The translations under genes and the position numbers were made by a program. Below, one piece after another: positions 9,516 to 18,553 of a stretch of DNA of 64,000 bases (its first letter is position 1; each line of letters begins with the position of its first letter). The notes beneath the pieces are model-generated. The model made no database searches. It was not told the DNA's origin and was given only the letters and a program-made list of their open reading frames with translations. This stretch comes from Deltaproteobacteria bacterium YD0425bin51 (lineage in GTDB: Bacteria > Desulfobacterota > Desulfobacteria > Desulfobacterales > YD0425bin51), in assembly GCA_002753225.1 (NCBI GenBank), contig PDZS01000020.1, forward strand, positions 1 through 64,000. The letters run 5' to 3'.

Positions 9516-10511
9516 ATGGAGAAAAAAAAAGGGAGAAGTATACAACCTAAAAAAGCCCCAAGGAAAAAAACAAATAAACAAGAACCTTTGGGCTTAACAT
9601 TAAAAAAGGCTGTTTTTGGGATATTTATATTAATAAATATAGTTATAGTTGCGGCTTTAATAGCTCCGCATATTATAAAAAAAGAAAAAAAAGAGGTGAA
9701 AATTTCTGTAAAGACACCTGCAAAAAAGGAAGTTAAAGAAATGTCTCCTCCCAAATTGGTTTTACCCAAACTTCCTACTTTTGAAATTTTCCCGAAAGAG
9801 GAAATATCAAAAACTTCTTTACCTGAAATAAAACAATTTAAAGGACTTCCTAAAGTTGCAATAATTATAGATGATATTGGATATGATAAAGCTGTTGCTG
9901 AAAAGCTCTTAAATATGGGAGCAAATATTACTTTTTCAGTGTTCCCTTATAGCCCTTTTGGGAAAAGCATTGCAATAGAGGCTCAAAATAGAGGTTATGA
10001 AGTTATACTTCATCTTCCTATGGAACCTGTTGAATATCCAACAGTTGATCCTGGCGAAGGGGCTTTGTTTACTTCCATGTCTCCAAATCAGCTCATAACT
10101 AAGCTTGAAGATGATCTAAACTCTATTCCCAATATAAAGGGTGTTAATAACCATATGGGATCAAAACTCACAACAAACTCGACACAGCTTTATCAAATTT
10201 TTTCTGTTTTAAAGAAAAGAAATCTTTTTTTTATAGATAGCAAAACTTCTTCCGAGAGCATTTGTCAACCTTCTGCACGCCTTTTAAAAATTCCTTTTGC
10301 TCAAAGGGATATATTCCTTGACCACAACCAAGAAAAATCCGCAGTTTTAAATCAAATAAACAATCTTATAACTATTTCTACCAAAAAAGGATACGCTGTT
10401 GGGATTGGGCATCCACATGAAACAACATACCACGCTATCCTTTCAATGATTACTGAAATCAGAAATAAAGTTGAACTTGTTGAAGCTTCTAAAATAGTGG
10501 CTGTACCATGA
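9516..10511 (+). CDS. Divergent polysaccharide deacetylase (YibQ family)
   Basis: The 331-residue protein has a basic N terminus, one membrane segment at about residues 28-50, a Lys/Pro-rich linker and a divergent NodB-like deacetylase domain from about 110. Motifs include VAIIIDDIGYDK, HLPMEP, NNHMGSKLT and FIDSKTS, typical of the YibQ family that accompanies EnvC and CtpA in many Gram-negative genomes. Enzyme activity is not established for the family; a role in envelope or peptidoglycan modification is inferred. The gene begins 6 bases after ctpA, and its stop overlaps the arnD start as ATGA. Confidence 0.87.
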   Translation: MEKKKGRSIQPKKAPRKKTNKQEPLGLTLKKAVFGIFILINIVIVAALIAPHIIKKEKKEVKISVKTPAKKEVKEMSPPKLVLPKLPTFEIFPKEEISKTSLPEIKQFKGLPKVAIIIDDIGYDKAVAEKLLNMGANITFSVFPYSPFGKSIAIEAQNRGYEVILHLPMEPVEYPTVDPGEGALFTSMSPNQLITKLEDDLNSIPNIKGVNNHMGSKLTTNSTQLYQIFSVLKKRNLFFIDSKTSSESICQPSARLLKIPFAQRDIFLDHNQEKSAVLNQINNLITISTKKGYAVGIGHPHETTYHAILSMITEIRNKVELVEASKIVAVP

Positions 10512-11395
10512 AAATAGGCTTAAGAATAGATGTAGATACATTTCGAGGAACAAAGCATGGAGTTTTAAGCCTCTGTAAATTATTTAAAGAATACGATATT
10601 TCGGCTTCTTTCTTCTTTAGTGTAGGTCCAGATAATATGGGCAGACATATATTCCGCCTTATAAAACGTCCATCTTTTTTTAAAAAAATGCTTAGAACAA
10701 AAGCCCAAAGCCTTTACGGCTGGGATATTATTTTCAAAGGTACAATTTTTCCAGGTCCAATTATTGGAGAAAAGCTTAAACAAATAATTATTGAAACCAA
10801 TAATCTTAACCATGAGATTGGTCTGCACGCATGGGATCATCACATGTGGCAGACTAAAATTGACAATATGAGCGTGGATGAGGTCCATAAGGAAATCTAT
10901 AGAGGATTTAAGTCGTTATCAAAAATTTTAGGCTACATGCCGGCATGCTCAGCCTCCCCTGGATGGAAATGCAATAAAAATGTACTTATTGCAAAATCCA
11001 ATTTCCCATTCATATACAATACAGATTGCCGCGGCAGCAGCATATTTTATCCAATAATAGACGGCATAACATTATCTCAACCACAAATTCCAACTACTCT
11101 CCCGACTTATGATGAAATAGTAGATAATAAAAATATTACAAACGAAAACTACAATCAGTTTCTTTTATCCCTTTTAAAGCCTAATGGGTTAAATGTGTTA
11201 ACTATTCACTCAGAAGTTGAAGGGATTTCATGCATAAAAATTTTTGAACGTTTCATAAAAATCGCTCTTAAAAAAGGTTTTATATTTACCCCCCTTAAAA
11301 CTTTGCTCACAGATAAAAACATTAACATTTCTTCAAGTACGATTTATTCAAAAGAAATTTATGGTAGGGAAGGAGAAATATCTTTTCAACAATGA
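10508..11395 (+). CDS. arnD: ArnD-type deformylase of undecaprenyl-phosphate formyl-aminoarabinose
   Basis: ArnD removes the formyl group from 4-deoxy-4-formamido-L-arabinose on undecaprenyl phosphate, at the inner membrane, before transfer of the sugar to lipid A. The 295-residue product matches the family along its length: RIDVDTFRG with the metal aspartates, FFSVGPDNMGRH, SLYGWDI, IGLHAWDHHMWQ with the metal histidines, NTDCRG, and TIHSEVEG near the C terminus. It overlaps the genes on both sides by four bases. ArnA, ArnB and ArnC are not in the window, so the donor is presumably made from another locus. Confidence 0.9.
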   Translation: MKIGLRIDVDTFRGTKHGVLSLCKLFKEYDISASFFFSVGPDNMGRHIFRLIKRPSFFKKMLRTKAQSLYGWDIIFKGTIFPGPIIGEKLKQIIIETNNLNHEIGLHAWDHHMWQTKIDNMSVDEVHKEIYRGFKSLSKILGYMPACSASPGWKCNKNVLIAKSNFPFIYNTDCRGSSIFYPIIDGITLSQPQIPTTLPTYDEIVDNKNITNENYNQFLLSLLKPNGLNVLTIHSEVEGISCIKIFERFIKIALKKGFIFTPLKTLLTDKNINISSSTIYSKEIYGREGEISFQQ

Positions 11396-13020
11396 AAAAA
11401 AGTATCTTTATTATTCTAATCTTTCTTATATATATTCTGCCATTAGGTGTAAGACCTCTAATGATGCCTGATGAATATAGGTATGCTGAAATTCCTAGAG
11501 AAATGATAGCATCAAATGATTTTGCTGTTCCTCATTTAAATGGTGTCAGATATTTTGAAAAACCTCCTTTTGGCTATTGGTTCAACGCAGTATCCATGCT
11601 AGTTTTTGGAGAAAATGCTTTTTCAGCACGTCTACCCTCAGCTATATCTGTTCTTCTATCAGGATTTATACTTTTTTTCCTAGTAAAACGATTCTCTAAA
11701 GAATATGACCTGGCTATTTTCACAACAATAGTTTTTATTACATGCCTTGAAGTATTTGGGATAGGCACTTTTAGCGTATTAGATACGATATTTTCCTTTT
11801 TAATTACAGTATCAATTACTAGTTTCTTTTTATATTTTACAAATCGTAAAAAAAGATTTCTTATTCTATTTGGTCTATTTTCAGGTCTATCTTTTCTTAC
11901 AAAAGGTTTTCTAGCTTTTGCAATTCCTGTAATTGTTATAGTTCCTTTTATTCTATGGGAAAAAAAATGGAAAGATCTATTTATTATTCCATGGATCCCA
12001 CTTCTATCAGCTACTTTAATCTCTCTTCCCTGGAGTATAATTGTTCATTTAAGAGAGTTTGATTTTTGGAATTATTTCTTTTGGACCGAACATATAAAAA
12101 GATTTTCAGCTGAAGACGCCCAACATCTTGAACCTATATGGTATTTCATCCCTGTCATAATTGGAGGAACATTTCCTTGGACATTTGTATCTGCATCTGC
12201 GATTTTAGGATGGAAAAAAGATCTTTTAAAAGATACTTTCACTAAATTTACAATTTGCTGGTTTATCTTTCCATTGCTATTTTTTTCAATCGCAAAGGGG
12301 AAGCTTTTGACATATATCCTCCCCTGCTTCCCTCCCCTTGCCTTCTTACTTGCAAAAGGAATATTAAACTATCTGAAAAGTGGCAAGAAGAAATCTTTTG
12401 ATAATGGAGCGTTGGCAATGTCTGCTTTTATGCTTATTCCTATTGCAATTCTAATCATAAATTATTTTACTCCATTTCCAGATGGAATAAAGATATATAA
12501 TTCTAACGAATTTTGGAAATGGGCATTTTTACTTTCAGCTTTTATATTTTGGGCAATTTCTAGCCTTATTTCAGCATATAGTCCATCAATAAACAAAAAA
12601 CTTACATTTTACGCCATATCTCCTATATGTCTTTTCTTAGCTTATAATTTTGCAGTACCTGACATCATTCTTGATAACAAATCTGCAGAAAATTTTTTAA
12701 AAAGTCATATAAAAAACCTTCCTGAAAATTCTTTAATAGTTTCAGGAGATGACCCTATGCATGCAGTTTGTTGGTTTTCTAAAAGAAATGATATCTATCT
12801 TTTTGTAGATGCTTCTGAAATTAGCTATGGATTAAACTATCCTGACGCAAAACACAGATTTTTAAATCTCGAAAAGTTTCTAAGCCTTATTTCTGAAAAT
12901 AAAGGGGTAAAGCCTGTAGCCTTAATCTGCAAAAAACACCTCTATGAAAGTTATTCTCCTAAATTACCTATCCCTAAAATTTTAGATACCAATAACTATT
13001 TTATATTCGCTCTTTTTTAG
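11392..13020 (+). CDS. arnT: ArnT-like lipid A 4-amino-4-deoxy-L-arabinose transferase
   Basis: Integral membrane glycosyltransferase of the GT83/PMT type that would move aminoarabinose from undecaprenyl phosphate to lipid A, lowering surface negative charge. The 542-residue protein has about a dozen hydrophobic segments. The first periplasmic loop reads MMPDEYRYAEIPREM followed by VRYFEKPPFGYW, the diagnostic ArnT motif with the conserved acidic residue. A soluble C-terminal part begins near residue 430. It overlaps arnD by four bases, which supports this substrate over another PMT sugar. The stop overlaps the stop of the convergent PHP gene. Confidence 0.87.
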   Translation: MKKSIFIILIFLIYILPLGVRPLMMPDEYRYAEIPREMIASNDFAVPHLNGVRYFEKPPFGYWFNAVSMLVFGENAFSARLPSAISVLLSGFILFFLVKRFSKEYDLAIFTTIVFITCLEVFGIGTFSVLDTIFSFLITVSITSFFLYFTNRKKRFLILFGLFSGLSFLTKGFLAFAIPVIVIVPFILWEKKWKDLFIIPWIPLLSATLISLPWSIIVHLREFDFWNYFFWTEHIKRFSAEDAQHLEPIWYFIPVIIGGTFPWTFVSASAILGWKKDLLKDTFTKFTICWFIFPLLFFSIAKGKLLTYILPCFPPLAFLLAKGILNYLKSGKKKSFDNGALAMSAFMLIPIAILIINYFTPFPDGIKIYNSNEFWKWAFLLSAFIFWAISSLISAYSPSINKKLTFYAISPICLFLAYNFAVPDIILDNKSAENFLKSHIKNLPENSLIVSGDDPMHAVCWFSKRNDIYLFVDASEISYGLNYPDAKHRFLNLEKFLSLISENKGVKPVALICKKHLYESYSPKLPIPKILDTNNYFIFALF

Positions 13021-13568
13021 CTTTTATAGCAGTTCCAAAAACTTCCTCTTTTTATTGCACGAAGTATTGAATCTTTATTTCGCCTGCAATCCATTTCAAT
13101 CCAAGCTCTACCGCATCCCATTCTATTATGCGAATCATCTGTTGCAACTTTATGGAAAGGTATTTCATCAGTATTATACTCTGGACACTTAAATCCTTTT
13201 GAAGTTATTTCTACTGCATCAATTGGGATACGCTTTGAAACCTCTAAAATCCTATCTTTTACTTTTTCAAAATTAAGCCCTAACTCTCCTGGGTGGTTAA
13301 AAATATGTAATACTTCTTTTTCTCCATTTATCTTATTTACGTGAATATAACCTTTTTCAAAGACTGTAAGTTCAACTCCAGTAAAAATTATAAGATCTGT
13401 TTCTATTAAACCAACTTCGCTGTAGCATCCTGGTTTAATCAAAAAGTCATGATCTGTTAATGCGATAAAATCAAATCCTAAATTTTCATATACTGAAACA
13501 ACCTGCCTAATGGTTAAATTGCCATCTGAGCAGGTTGTATGAACATGCAATGCTCCTTTTAAATGCAT
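13017..13568 (-). CDS. PHP-domain metal-dependent phosphoesterase
   Basis: The 183-residue protein belongs to the PHP hydrolase superfamily. Metal-binding motifs are present: HVHTTCSDG at the N terminus, ALTDHDF, HIFNHPGE and ATDDSHN. Members hydrolyse phosphate esters such as nucleotides or histidinol phosphate, or act within polymerases; this compact form has no added domain, so the substrate is unknown. It follows the two acyl-CoA dehydrogenases three bases downstream and is probably the last gene of that minus-strand unit. Its stop overlaps the convergent arnT stop. Confidence 0.8.
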   Translation of the reverse strand: MHLKGALHVHTTCSDGNLTIRQVVSVYENLGFDFIALTDHDFLIKPGCYSEVGLIETDLIIFTGVELTVFEKGYIHVNKINGEKEVLHIFNHPGELGLNFEKVKDRILEVSKRIPIDAVEITSKGFKCPEYNTDEIPFHKVATDDSHNRMGCGRAWIEMDCRRNKDSILRAIKRGSFWNCYKS

Positions 13569-13571
13569 AAT

Positions 13572-14633
13572 CTATAGCCTGCCTAATGCTGCATCTCCAA
13601 TTTTAACTCTGCTGATTTCTGTTGATGTTCCTGCTATTTGAGCATATTTTGAGCATCTATAAGCCTCTTCTGCTGGATTTCCACAAAGAACCCCAGCGCC
13701 AGAAAGAATTTGCAAAGCATCGCTTGCAACTTTTTCTGCTGATTCTCCGCAAAATACCTTTGCAGAATATGTAACTATATCAGCCTCTTTATCACCAATC
13801 CCATATAGCCAACAGCTTCTATAAGCAAAAAGCTGAGATGTCTGAAGTGTTGTAAGCATTTCAGCAAGTTTAAAGCCAATTTCTTGATAAGCAATTATGG
13901 GCTTGCCTCCTGTTTTATGGGTTTTAGCATAATTTTTTGCAGATTCAAAAGATGCTTTCATCATCCCAAGGGTAGCTCCTATTAGAACTTGATTCTCCCA
14001 CATACGAATAGCACTTAATTTAGGGTACAAAACATTAGTTTCATTAATTTTACAATCTTTAAGATAAAGATTTGAGATAGAAGTTCCATCATATCCTATT
14101 GTATGTAATCTATCGCTTACCGATAATCCATTTGTTCCTTTTTCTATTAAAAAAATAGCGTCCTTGTCATCAATTCTTCCTGCAACTGCAAAATAATCAG
14201 CAATACCAGCATTTACAACATAACTCTTATTACCATTTACAATTATAAAATCATCTTCTCTGTAACCTTTAGTTTTTAAAGGCTCATTATCAATATTCAT
14301 AGAATCTTCAGATAAAGCAACAGCACCTATTAATTTACCATCAAAAAGTCCTGGTAAAATTGTCTGTTTTTGGTTGTCATTTCCAAAATTTGAAATAATT
14401 CTCCCAAATATTCGGGTGCTTACTTCTATAGATAAAAAGAGTGATTGGGTATATGAAGATAAAATCTCCATTGCAGCCATAAGAAAAGGTGATATTTCTA
14501 TCTTTAAATAATCAGTTTTAGCAAGTTCTTTTAATAGTTCATTTACATCAATATTTTTACAATTTATTCCTTTAAGAAGGGTATCTAATTCCTTTAAAAA
14601 AGTTTGTTCGCTCTGGTTAAAATCAAAATTCAT
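13572..14633 (-). CDS. Acyl-CoA dehydrogenase family protein (second of pair)
   Basis: Flavoprotein of the acyl-CoA dehydrogenase superfamily, 353 residues, slightly shorter than the usual 380. The central beta domain (GAVALSEDS, FIVNGNKSYVVNAG) and C-terminal helical domain (YQEIGFKLAEML, ILSGAGVLCGNPAEEAYR) are recognisable. The C-terminal motif reads QIAGTSTEISR, without the Glu that serves as catalytic base at this place in short- and medium-chain enzymes. It begins 12 bases after the upstream dehydrogenase and probably works with it, for example as a heteromeric or substrate-specific partner. The substrate cannot be told from sequence. Confidence 0.85.
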   Translation of the reverse strand: MNFDFNQSEQTFLKELDTLLKGINCKNIDVNELLKELAKTDYLKIEISPFLMAAMEILSSYTQSLFLSIEVSTRIFGRIISNFGNDNQKQTILPGLFDGKLIGAVALSEDSMNIDNEPLKTKGYREDDFIIVNGNKSYVVNAGIADYFAVAGRIDDKDAIFLIEKGTNGLSVSDRLHTIGYDGTSISNLYLKDCKINETNVLYPKLSAIRMWENQVLIGATLGMMKASFESAKNYAKTHKTGGKPIIAYQEIGFKLAEMLTTLQTSQLFAYRSCWLYGIGDKEADIVTYSAKVFCGESAEKVASDALQILSGAGVLCGNPAEEAYRCSKYAQIAGTSTEISRVKIGDAALGRL

Positions 14634-14645
14634 AACATATCTCCT

Positions 14646-15788
14646 TTAAATTAACCTGCTTATAATCATCTTTTGAATGTCTGAAGTGCCTCCACCAATA
14701 GGAGCAAGCCTTCCATCTCTAAAAATACGCTCTACATCATATTCATGACAATAGCCATATCCGCCATGCAGAACAACTGCATCATTTGATGGTAAAAGGC
14801 TATAATCTCCAACAAAAAGTTTAGCTACAGCAGCTTCTAAATGATTAAGTGGTCTTCCTTGGTTTTTACACCATGCAATTCTATAAACAAGTGAATGAGC
14901 AGCTTCTACGAAAATACGCATATTTGCAAGTTTATGTTTTATTGCCTGATAACTTCCTATTGGCTTTCCAAACTGAATCCTTTTTTTTGAATAATCAGAA
15001 CATTTTTTTAAAAGATACCTTGTTGCTCCAACAAATGGAGCAAGCAATGCGCTTCTATCCCATTCCACTGTCTGCATTGCCATTAAAAAACCCTCTCCTT
15101 CTTTACCAAGAATATTTTCTTTTGGGATTTCACAATCCTGCAGAATTAATTCAGATGTCAAAGATGTTCTAACCCCCATTTTTATTAAAGGCTTCCCAGC
15201 AGAAAATCCTTTTGTCCCTTTTTCTATTATGAAAGCTGATATTCCTGCATGCTGGACTTTAGGGTCTGTCTTTGCGTAAACCACAGCAACATCTGCTACA
15301 GGACCATTTGTTATAAACATTTTATTACCATTTAATATATATTTATCTCCTTTTTTTTCTGCAATGGTCTTCATAGAGGCTACATCAGAACCAGCGTCAG
15401 GCTCAGTTAGTCCCATGCATCCTATCCATTCTCCTTTTGCAAGCTTAGGAATATATTTCCGCCTTTGATCTTCTGTTCCATGGCGAAAAATAGTGTCTGC
15501 ACATAAAAAAGAATGTGCTCCATAAGCAAGGGTCAGCCCTCCGTCAACTCCAGCTTCGCCTAAAGCCTCTCCTGCTAAAACTGTAGTTACGACATCTGCT
15601 CCTCCTCCAGAGTATTCTTCAGGGAAATGAAGCCCTAAAATCCCAAACTCGCCAAGTTTTCTAAAAGACTCAACATCAAAATCTTCTTTTAAGTCAAATT
15701 CTTGAACTCTTGGCACAATTTCTTTTTTAGCAAACCTTATAACTTCCTGTTTAAACATAAGCTGCTCTTTAGTAAAAGCAAATTCCAT
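14646..15788 (-). CDS. Acyl-CoA dehydrogenase (first of pair)
   Basis: FAD-dependent dehydrogenase that introduces an alpha-beta double bond into an acyl-CoA and passes electrons to ETF. The 380-residue length is standard. Motifs seen are CMGLTEPDAGSDVASM and FITNGPVADV of the flavin-binding middle domain, and RIQFGKPIGSYQAIKHKLA and LHGGYGYCHEYDVERIFRD of the C-terminal domain. The usual catalytic Glu position reads APIGGGTSDIQ, so Gly replaces it; VEWDR near residue 250 may supply an acidic base, as in isovaleryl- and long-chain enzymes. AGAGGTGA precedes the ATG. The gene is divergent from the hybrid kinase. Confidence 0.9.
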   Translation of the reverse strand: MEFAFTKEQLMFKQEVIRFAKKEIVPRVQEFDLKEDFDVESFRKLGEFGILGLHFPEEYSGGGADVVTTVLAGEALGEAGVDGGLTLAYGAHSFLCADTIFRHGTEDQRRKYIPKLAKGEWIGCMGLTEPDAGSDVASMKTIAEKKGDKYILNGNKMFITNGPVADVAVVYAKTDPKVQHAGISAFIIEKGTKGFSAGKPLIKMGVRTSLTSELILQDCEIPKENILGKEGEGFLMAMQTVEWDRSALLAPFVGATRYLLKKCSDYSKKRIQFGKPIGSYQAIKHKLANMRIFVEAAHSLVYRIAWCKNQGRPLNHLEAAVAKLFVGDYSLLPSNDAVVLHGGYGYCHEYDVERIFRDGRLAPIGGGTSDIQKMIISRLI

Positions 15789-15890
15789 GATTCACCTCTG
15801 CTCTATAAAATACATTAATTATTGCAAAAAAATCTATTAACGATAAAATAAGAAAAAATATTTATTTCAAATATAAGGAATGTGGTCTTT

Positions 15891-17855
15891 ATGCAAGAAA
15901 AAAGTCTACCTAAGGGAAAAATACTTGTCGTTGATAATCATCAGGCTGTTTTGAAATTCATGACAAACCTGCTTGAAAATAAAGGATATAAAGTTTTAAC
16001 TGCTGAAGATGGACTTTCTGCTTTAAGTATTTTAAAAAATTTTACTCCTGATGCTATCTTCATAGATTTTGTTATGCCTAACATAAGCGGAGATAAACTA
16101 TGCAGGATTATTAGAACCATTCCTTCTTTAAAAGACATTTATATAGTCATTCTTTCAGGTATTGCAGCAGAATTTCATTTGGATTTTATAGACATAGGCG
16201 CAGACGCTTGTATTGCAAAGGGACCCTTTAATAAGATGGGTGAATATGTCATTGAAACCTTAGAGCGTCGAACAAGGAGCCATCAGGAGATAAAAGGGCT
16301 TGAGAATGTTTATGGACGTGCTGTTACAAAAGAACTATTATCAATAAAAAAACATTTTGAAATTACAAGCACATATATCTCTGAAGCCTTTATAGAAATT
16401 ACTTTAGGGGGATTTATTATTTATGTAAATCCAATGGCAGTCACTTTAACAGGGATATGTGAAGAAAAACTCTTAGCGTCCAAATTTATAGATCTATTTT
16501 CTGATCCAGATAAAACTAGACTTCAAAATATCCTAACAAAATATATTGATAAACCTCAAAAAATAGCAAAAGATTCTCCTGTTATTTTAAATCAAAAACA
16601 AGTTGAAATAGATATTGTTCCTATAAGTCATGAAGAAAATTCTAGTATTATTATTTTAATACGTGACATAACTTTGCAAAAACAATATGAAGATAAATTA
16701 AAAGAGGAAAACGCTCACTTAGAGAACAGATTAATACAAAGCCAAAAAATGCACGCTTTGGGGACACTAGCAAGCAGCATTGCTCATGATTTTAATAATC
16801 TACTCATGGGCATTTTAGGAATGGTTTCACTAATATCATCTGACAATGATAAATCTTTACCATACCTTGATAAGATAAAATTTATTGAACAGTATGCACT
16901 GCAAGGTTCATCTTTAACTAAACAGCTTTTAGATTTTTCAAAAGGGGGAAAATACGAGCCAAAACCAACAGATTTAAATGAACTTACCAAAAGAAGTATT
17001 GAAATGTTTAGTTTATCTAAAAAAGGGATTAAAATATTTGAAAAATTTCAAGAAAGCTTGTTATTTGTAAATATAGATTCAACTCAAATTGAACAGGTAC
17101 TTCTAAACCTTTATTTAAATGCATGGCATGCTATGCCTTCTGGCGGAAACATTTATATTCAAACTGAAAATATCATATTAGATAAAGAATATGTTAAACC
17201 TTTTGGTCTAAAAGATGGTAATTATGTTAAAGTATCTGTAACAGATACAGGTCTTGGAATGTCAAAAGAAGTACAGAGCAGGATATTCGAGCCTTTTTTT
17301 ACGACTAAACCTAAAGACAAAGGAACAGGACTTGGACTTGCTTCTGTCTATGGCATAATAAAAAATCATGGCGGGATAATTAATGTTTACAGTGAAATAG
17401 GCAAAGGAACAACCTTTAACCTTTATTTTCCAGCAACTGATATAAAAATTAATACAGAAAAAAAACAGTCTGGAGATATAAAAAAAGGTCTTGAGTCTGT
17501 TTTGCTTATTGATAATGAAGAAATAATTCTTGATGTTTGCTCTCAAATGTTAGAAAAACTAGGTTATCAAGTTATAAAAGCAAGTACTCCTGAATCTGCT
17601 ATAAACATTTATGAAAAAAGATGGGAACAAATAAATATTGTGATTTTGGATATGATAATACCTGGAATGAATGTAAATGTTATGTATAAAAGCTTACAGA
17701 AAATAAATCCAGAAACAAAAGTTCTTTTATCCAGCGGATTTGCTTTAAATGGAGAGGTTTCAGAAACATTAAAATTGGGGTGTAATGGCTTTATTCAAAA
17801 ACCTTTTACTTTAAAATTACTATCAGAAAAAATTAGAGAGATATTGGATAAATAA
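15891..17855 (+). CDS. Hybrid sensor histidine kinase (REC-PAS-HisKA-HATPase-REC)
   Basis: Cytoplasmic hybrid kinase of about 654 residues with no membrane segment. Domains in order: an N-terminal receiver (ILVVDNHQAVLKF, phospho-Asp in AIFIDFVMPNISG), a PAS domain at about 155-265, the dimerisation/phosphoacceptor region with His in SSIAHDFNNLLMG, an ATPase domain with DTGLGMS and GTGLGLASVYGI, and a C-terminal receiver (VILDMIIPGMN). ATG 15891 is preferred over GTG 15882 because AAGGAA at 15875-15880 is spaced 10 bases from it. An unknown 101-residue protein and a lone receiver follow without gaps. Confidence 0.9.
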   Translation: MQEKSLPKGKILVVDNHQAVLKFMTNLLENKGYKVLTAEDGLSALSILKNFTPDAIFIDFVMPNISGDKLCRIIRTIPSLKDIYIVILSGIAAEFHLDFIDIGADACIAKGPFNKMGEYVIETLERRTRSHQEIKGLENVYGRAVTKELLSIKKHFEITSTYISEAFIEITLGGFIIYVNPMAVTLTGICEEKLLASKFIDLFSDPDKTRLQNILTKYIDKPQKIAKDSPVILNQKQVEIDIVPISHEENSSIIILIRDITLQKQYEDKLKEENAHLENRLIQSQKMHALGTLASSIAHDFNNLLMGILGMVSLISSDNDKSLPYLDKIKFIEQYALQGSSLTKQLLDFSKGGKYEPKPTDLNELTKRSIEMFSLSKKGIKIFEKFQESLLFVNIDSTQIEQVLLNLYLNAWHAMPSGGNIYIQTENIILDKEYVKPFGLKDGNYVKVSVTDTGLGMSKEVQSRIFEPFFTTKPKDKGTGLGLASVYGIIKNHGGIINVYSEIGKGTTFNLYFPATDIKINTEKKQSGDIKKGLESVLLIDNEEIILDVCSQMLEKLGYQVIKASTPESAINIYEKRWEQINIVILDMIIPGMNVNVMYKSLQKINPETKVLLSSGFALNGEVSETLKLGCNGFIQKPFTLKLLSEKIREILDK

Positions 17856-18161
17856 ATGGAAATTAAAGACCCAAAAGAAAAATATATAGAAGCTGTTAAG
17901 GCTCTTTTTACAAATTTTAGTGATGAGGAAATGGATAAGTATATTGAAGAAGAAGCATTAATGCAGGAAATAGAAAATAAAATAAATCAGACAACTGATC
18001 TGGAAAAAATCGAGGTGCTTCTATCAGAACTTGGAGATCACATGGAAAGAAGCCTATTCAAAGAAATACGAGTTACTTTAGCAGCACTAAACAAAAAATT
18101 AGCAGATGAAGAAGTAGATTTTTTACTCTTTAAAGCATTTCAAAATAAATATACCATATGA
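17856..18161 (+). CDS. Unknown acidic helical protein between kinase and receiver
   Basis: A 101-residue protein of unknown function, not matched to a family I recognise. It is acidic, predicted almost wholly helical, and has no signal peptide or membrane segment; charged heptad-like stretches (KYIEEEALMQEIENKI) could form a helical bundle. Its ATG directly abuts the stop of the hybrid kinase, and its stop overlaps the start of the lone receiver as ATGA, so it is clearly part of this signalling operon. A phosphotransfer role is possible, but its sequence contains only one His (in LGDHMERS) and no Hpt consensus; an adaptor role is as likely. Confidence 0.7.
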   Translation: MEIKDPKEKYIEAVKALFTNFSDEEMDKYIEEEALMQEIENKINQTTDLEKIEVLLSELGDHMERSLFKEIRVTLAALNKKLADEEVDFLLFKAFQNKYTI

Positions 18162-18553
18162 AGCCTAAAATCTTAATAATGGATGATGAAGATGATATTC
18201 GTGAAGTAATTGCAAAACTCCTTAATTACTTGGGATATAAAGCTGTTCAGACAAAAGACAGCTATGAAGCAATTTATGAATACACAAAAGCTATAGAAAT
18301 TAAAGAGCCATATGATGTGGTTGTTCTTGATTTAACAATGGCTTATGGTTTAAATGGAATAGACACTCTAAAACGACTTAGGGAAATGAACCCAAATATT
18401 AAAGGAATTATTTGCACTGGATATTCAAATGTGTCCGATATTGAAGAAAAACTTAAAGAAGCCCAAATAGACCATATTATCCATAAGCCCTTCAAAATAA
18501 ATGAATTAGAAATTGTGCTTAGTAAAGTTCTTGGGGATAAATTCGAGTCCTAA
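18158..18553 (+). CDS. Single-domain response regulator
   Basis: A 131-residue receiver with no output domain. Acidic pocket residues are in LIMDDEDDIRE, the phospho-acceptor Asp in VVVLDLTMAYGLNG, the switch Thr in IICTGYS and the conserved Lys in IIHKPFKI. It is probably the target of the upstream hybrid kinase, acting through protein contacts like CheY or Spo0F. It overlaps the unknown 101-residue gene by four bases. Its last 48 bases overlap, on the opposite strand, the 3' end of the receiver-phosphatase gene. Confidence 0.9.
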   Translation: MKPKILIMDDEDDIREVIAKLLNYLGYKAVQTKDSYEAIYEYTKAIEIKEPYDVVVLDLTMAYGLNGIDTLKRLREMNPNIKGIICTGYSNVSDIEEKLKEAQIDHIIHKPFKINELEIVLSKVLGDKFES

